The notes below the pieces were generated by a model. That model was not told the DNA's origin and ran no database searches. It was given only the letters and a program-made list of their open reading frames with translations. The position numbers and the translations under genes are program-made. Shown one piece after another: positions 7,137 to 8,702 of a stretch of DNA of 8,702 nt (its first letter is position 1; each line of letters begins with the position of its first letter). Source of the stretch: Betaproteobacteria bacterium (GTDB lineage: Bacteria > Pseudomonadota > Gammaproteobacteria > Burkholderiales > Ferrovaceae); contig JAGWPH010000135.1 in NCBI GenBank assembly GCA_028870615.1, positions 1-8,702 of the forward strand, given 5' to 3'.

Positions 7137-7573
7137 GTCCTTCCCGGCAGGGATAGAATCGCCTCACGATTGGATCGCGAGAAACATTTCTCAGCGGCCT
7201 CTGCCCACGGCAGCCAGACGTAGGCCCGATGTTCCCGTGGAGAAAGCCTGACGGGGACCCGTTGATAGACCTGCAGACCAAATACATGCTCCGTATTGCG
7301 CGTGACTCCTGGCGCATAGCGGTGGCGCCAGCGCGGATAGATGTCGTACTCGTTCTGACAGCGCCAATCCATGAGTAGGTGACCCGCTGTAGCCACTCCT
7401 GTCTCCTCCCAAACCTCGCGACGTGCCGTTTCGACGAGCGGTTCATCCAAGGCTTCACAGCTTCCGGTGACCGATTGCCAAAAACCCGGAGGGTCTACCC
7501 GCTCCAGAAGCAGGACTTCCAGTCCAGAGGTATAGATCACCACCAGAACCGAGACGGGTACCTTATAGGGCAT
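7133..7573 (-). CDS. nudB: Dihydroneopterin triphosphate diphosphatase, Nudix family (NudB)
   Basis: Nudix hydrolase resembling NudB, which removes pyrophosphate from dihydroneopterin triphosphate in folate synthesis and can also act on dNTPs. The 146-residue product shows [10 protein letters not shown] (the first strand), [19 protein letters not shown] before the box, and a Nudix box with E44, then R52-E53, E56-E57 and G59. These supply the metal-binding REVWEETG core. Six residues separate G37 from E44, against five in the usual pattern; I recall the same extra residue in betaproteobacterial NudB proteins (GSxxxxDEPL). The C-terminal [15 protein letters not shown] is typical of NudB. It starts 5 bases after the M16 peptidase stop with no clear ribosome binding site, so it probably depends on coupled translation. 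Its TAA shares TTAA with the erpA stop. The Nudix fold is certain; the NudB substrate is likely. Confidence 0.9.
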   Translation of the reverse strand: MPYKVPVSVLVVIYTSGLEVLLLERVDPPGFWQSVTGSCEALDEPLVETARREVWEETGVATAGHLLMDWRCQNEYDIYPRWRHRYAPGVTRNTEHVFGLQVYQRVPVRLSPREHRAYVWLPWAEAAEKCFSRSNREAILSLPGRT

Positions 7574-7578
7574 GCCGA

Positions 7579-8702
7579 TCAGGGTTTCTTGGAAAAATCG
7601 CCAGCCACCACTTCCACAAAGCGATCGGGATCGAGGTACCGTGACAAAACCTGATTGACCGTCGCCGCATCCAGTGCCATCAGTTTGTTGTCGAGATCTG
7701 CTACAAAATCCATGGTGCGATGATCAAAAAGCAGCTTGCTCAACAAGGCTGCCAAGGAACCATCTTGTGCCCGTCCCAGTTGCCGCGACTGCATCAACGC
7801 AGATTGTCCCGCCTTGATCTCCTCTGCAGTGAACCCGTATTGGATCGCCTGCTTCATCACTTCGGAAACCGCCTTTTCCAGTTTTTCCCGGTTTTGTGGG
7901 GCGTAGATGGCATAGGCTCCAATAAGGCTGTTGGGCACTTTGTCATTCAGCTTCAAGTAAGAACCCACGCCATAACTGAGTCCCTCCTGCTGCCGGATGC
8001 GCATGGCCAGGCGTGAATTGAGAAACCCTTCGCCCAGGATGTAGTTACCCAAAGTCAACGCTGGCGCATCAGGATCACTGTCCATCAACGGAATAGGTTG
8101 GCGCATGAGGAATACCGCATTGGCCTTGTCCGGAGTTTCAAGCTGGATACGGTTGCCGGGAAAAGCCTTGAAATCGTCCAGCACAATGGCGTAAGGTTGC
8201 GAGCTGCTCCGTCCACTCAGTCCCTCTTGCAAAGCTTTGGTGGCGGCAGCCACATCGAAATCTCCAACAATGGCAACTTCCGCATGATCTGCACCGTAGA
8301 ACGTCCTGTAGAACGTTCTTACCTGTTCCAGGGTCACCGCGTTGACGTCCTCCGCGGATTCGTCGAATGTGCTGGTATAGCGGATATCCCCTCGGGGATG
8401 GCGGTTGAAGTAGCGGCCCAAGGCGTTGGAGGCTCGGGTTTGGGGATCGCTACGCCCTTCTTCGATGTCGGCCAGTTCGGCTTCGCGTGCTTGCCTAAAT
8501 TCGTTTTCCGGGAATTGCGGGCTCCTGAGGATTTTGGCCACCAGGGTCAGGGTGGCCGGTAGATTTTCGCGAACCGTCTGAATCGTAATATTGGCGCCTG
8601 TGGCGCTCCCACCACAAGAGACCTGCGCCTTGAGTGCGGTAAAACGGTCCTGGATGGCTTCACGCGAGAGGTCGGCCGTCCCTTTGTCCAGCAGAGATCC
8701 GA
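7579..8702 (-). CDS. M16-family (pitrilysin-like) peptidase, C-terminal part; 5' end beyond the window
   Basis: The visible 373 codons are open to the right edge, so the N-terminus is missing. Two features identify an M16 C-terminal region: an M16_C-like block with QVRTFYRTFYGADHAEVAIV followed by GDFD, and the stretch GNYILGEGFLNSRLAMRIRQ followed by QEGLSYGVGSYL. The latter corresponds to the Arg/Tyr-containing region that helps enclose the substrate in M16 enzymes. The first visible residues (GSLLDKGTADLSREAIQDRF) resemble the start of an M16 half-domain. No zinc motif HxxEH occurs in the visible part. Either this is the inactive second half of a two-domain peptidase of about 900 residues, or the motif lies just outside. 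Members are often periplasmic, but the signal-peptide region is not visible. A GTG at 8541 is internal and is not the start. nudB follows at 5 bases. Confidence 0.88.
   Translation of the reverse strand, partial: GSLLDKGTADLSREAIQDRFTALKAQVSCGGSATGANITIQTVRENLPATLTLVAKILRSPQFPENEFRQAREAELADIEEGRSDPQTRASNALGRYFNRHPRGDIRYTSTFDESAEDVNAVTLEQVRTFYRTFYGADHAEVAIVGDFDVAAATKALQEGLSGRSSSQPYAIVLDDFKAFPGNRIQLETPDKANAVFLMRQPIPLMDSDPDAPALTLGNYILGEGFLNSRLAMRIRQQEGLSYGVGSYLKLNDKVPNSLIGAYAIYAPQNREKLEKAVSEVMKQAIQYGFTAEEIKAGQSALMQSRQLGRAQDGSLAALLSKLLFDHRTMDFVADLDNKLMALDAATVNQVLSRYLDPDRFVEVVAGDFSKKP

Noticed and set aside
8098..8562. A 154-codon plus-strand open frame opposite the M16 peptidase
   Set aside because: The minus strand has clear M16 sequence throughout. 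The plus frame has no domain.
1..8702. CRISPR arrays, tRNA or rRNA genes, insertion sequences, or a new defence or mobile system
   Set aside because: I saw no regular direct repeats, tRNA-like cloverleaf, transposase or defence-type genes. Nearly all sequence is accounted for by known housekeeping and transport families.

Overview
The window looks like ordinary chromosome from a betaproteobacterium. The basis is gene content and order: rplM-rpsI followed by argC and erpA, an OsmC-family gene divergent from rplM, and a NudB variant of the kind I associate with betaproteobacteria. This placement rests on synteny and remembered protein resemblance, not on a database search. I see no tRNA, rRNA, CRISPR array, insertion sequence, prophage gene or attachment site.

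Layout. Positions 1-2130 (minus strand) hold the first 710 codons of a large RND-type inner-membrane efflux pump that runs off the left edge. A 129-base gap (2131-2259) follows. Positions 2260-4486 (minus strand) hold a tightly overlapped three-gene unit, transcribed osmC-like, trpD, trpC. The genes are joined by a GTGA and an ATGA start/stop overlap, and trpE and trpG are absent from the window. Positions 4487-4613 are a divergent control region. It has a fully consensus sigma-70 promoter for the ribosomal genes on the plus strand and a good -10 element for osmC-trpDC on the minus strand. Positions 4614-5442 (plus) are rplM and rpsI, closed by a perfect 13-bp intrinsic terminator (5459-5490). 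The argC promoter -10 box lies directly behind that terminator, and argC occupies 5530-6561. A 221-base gap with a doubtful 53-codon ORF and a leader hairpin precedes erpA (6783-7136). On the minus strand, nudB (7133-7573) converges on erpA, and the two stop codons share one TTAA. nudB follows closely behind the 3' end of an M16-family peptidase gene (7579-8702) that runs off the right edge.

How the genes fit together. Most are housekeeping genes: ribosome assembly (uL13, uS9), arginine synthesis (ArgC), tryptophan synthesis (TrpD then TrpC, consecutive steps), Fe-S cluster delivery (ErpA) and the NudB step of folate synthesis. The accessory-flavoured parts are the RND pump and the M16 peptidase. 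I found no convincing undescribed system. The points most worth a second look are the OsmC-led trpDC unit, the Asn-to-Gly change in a normally conserved TrpD motif, and the compact terminator/promoter and convergent-stop arrangements.
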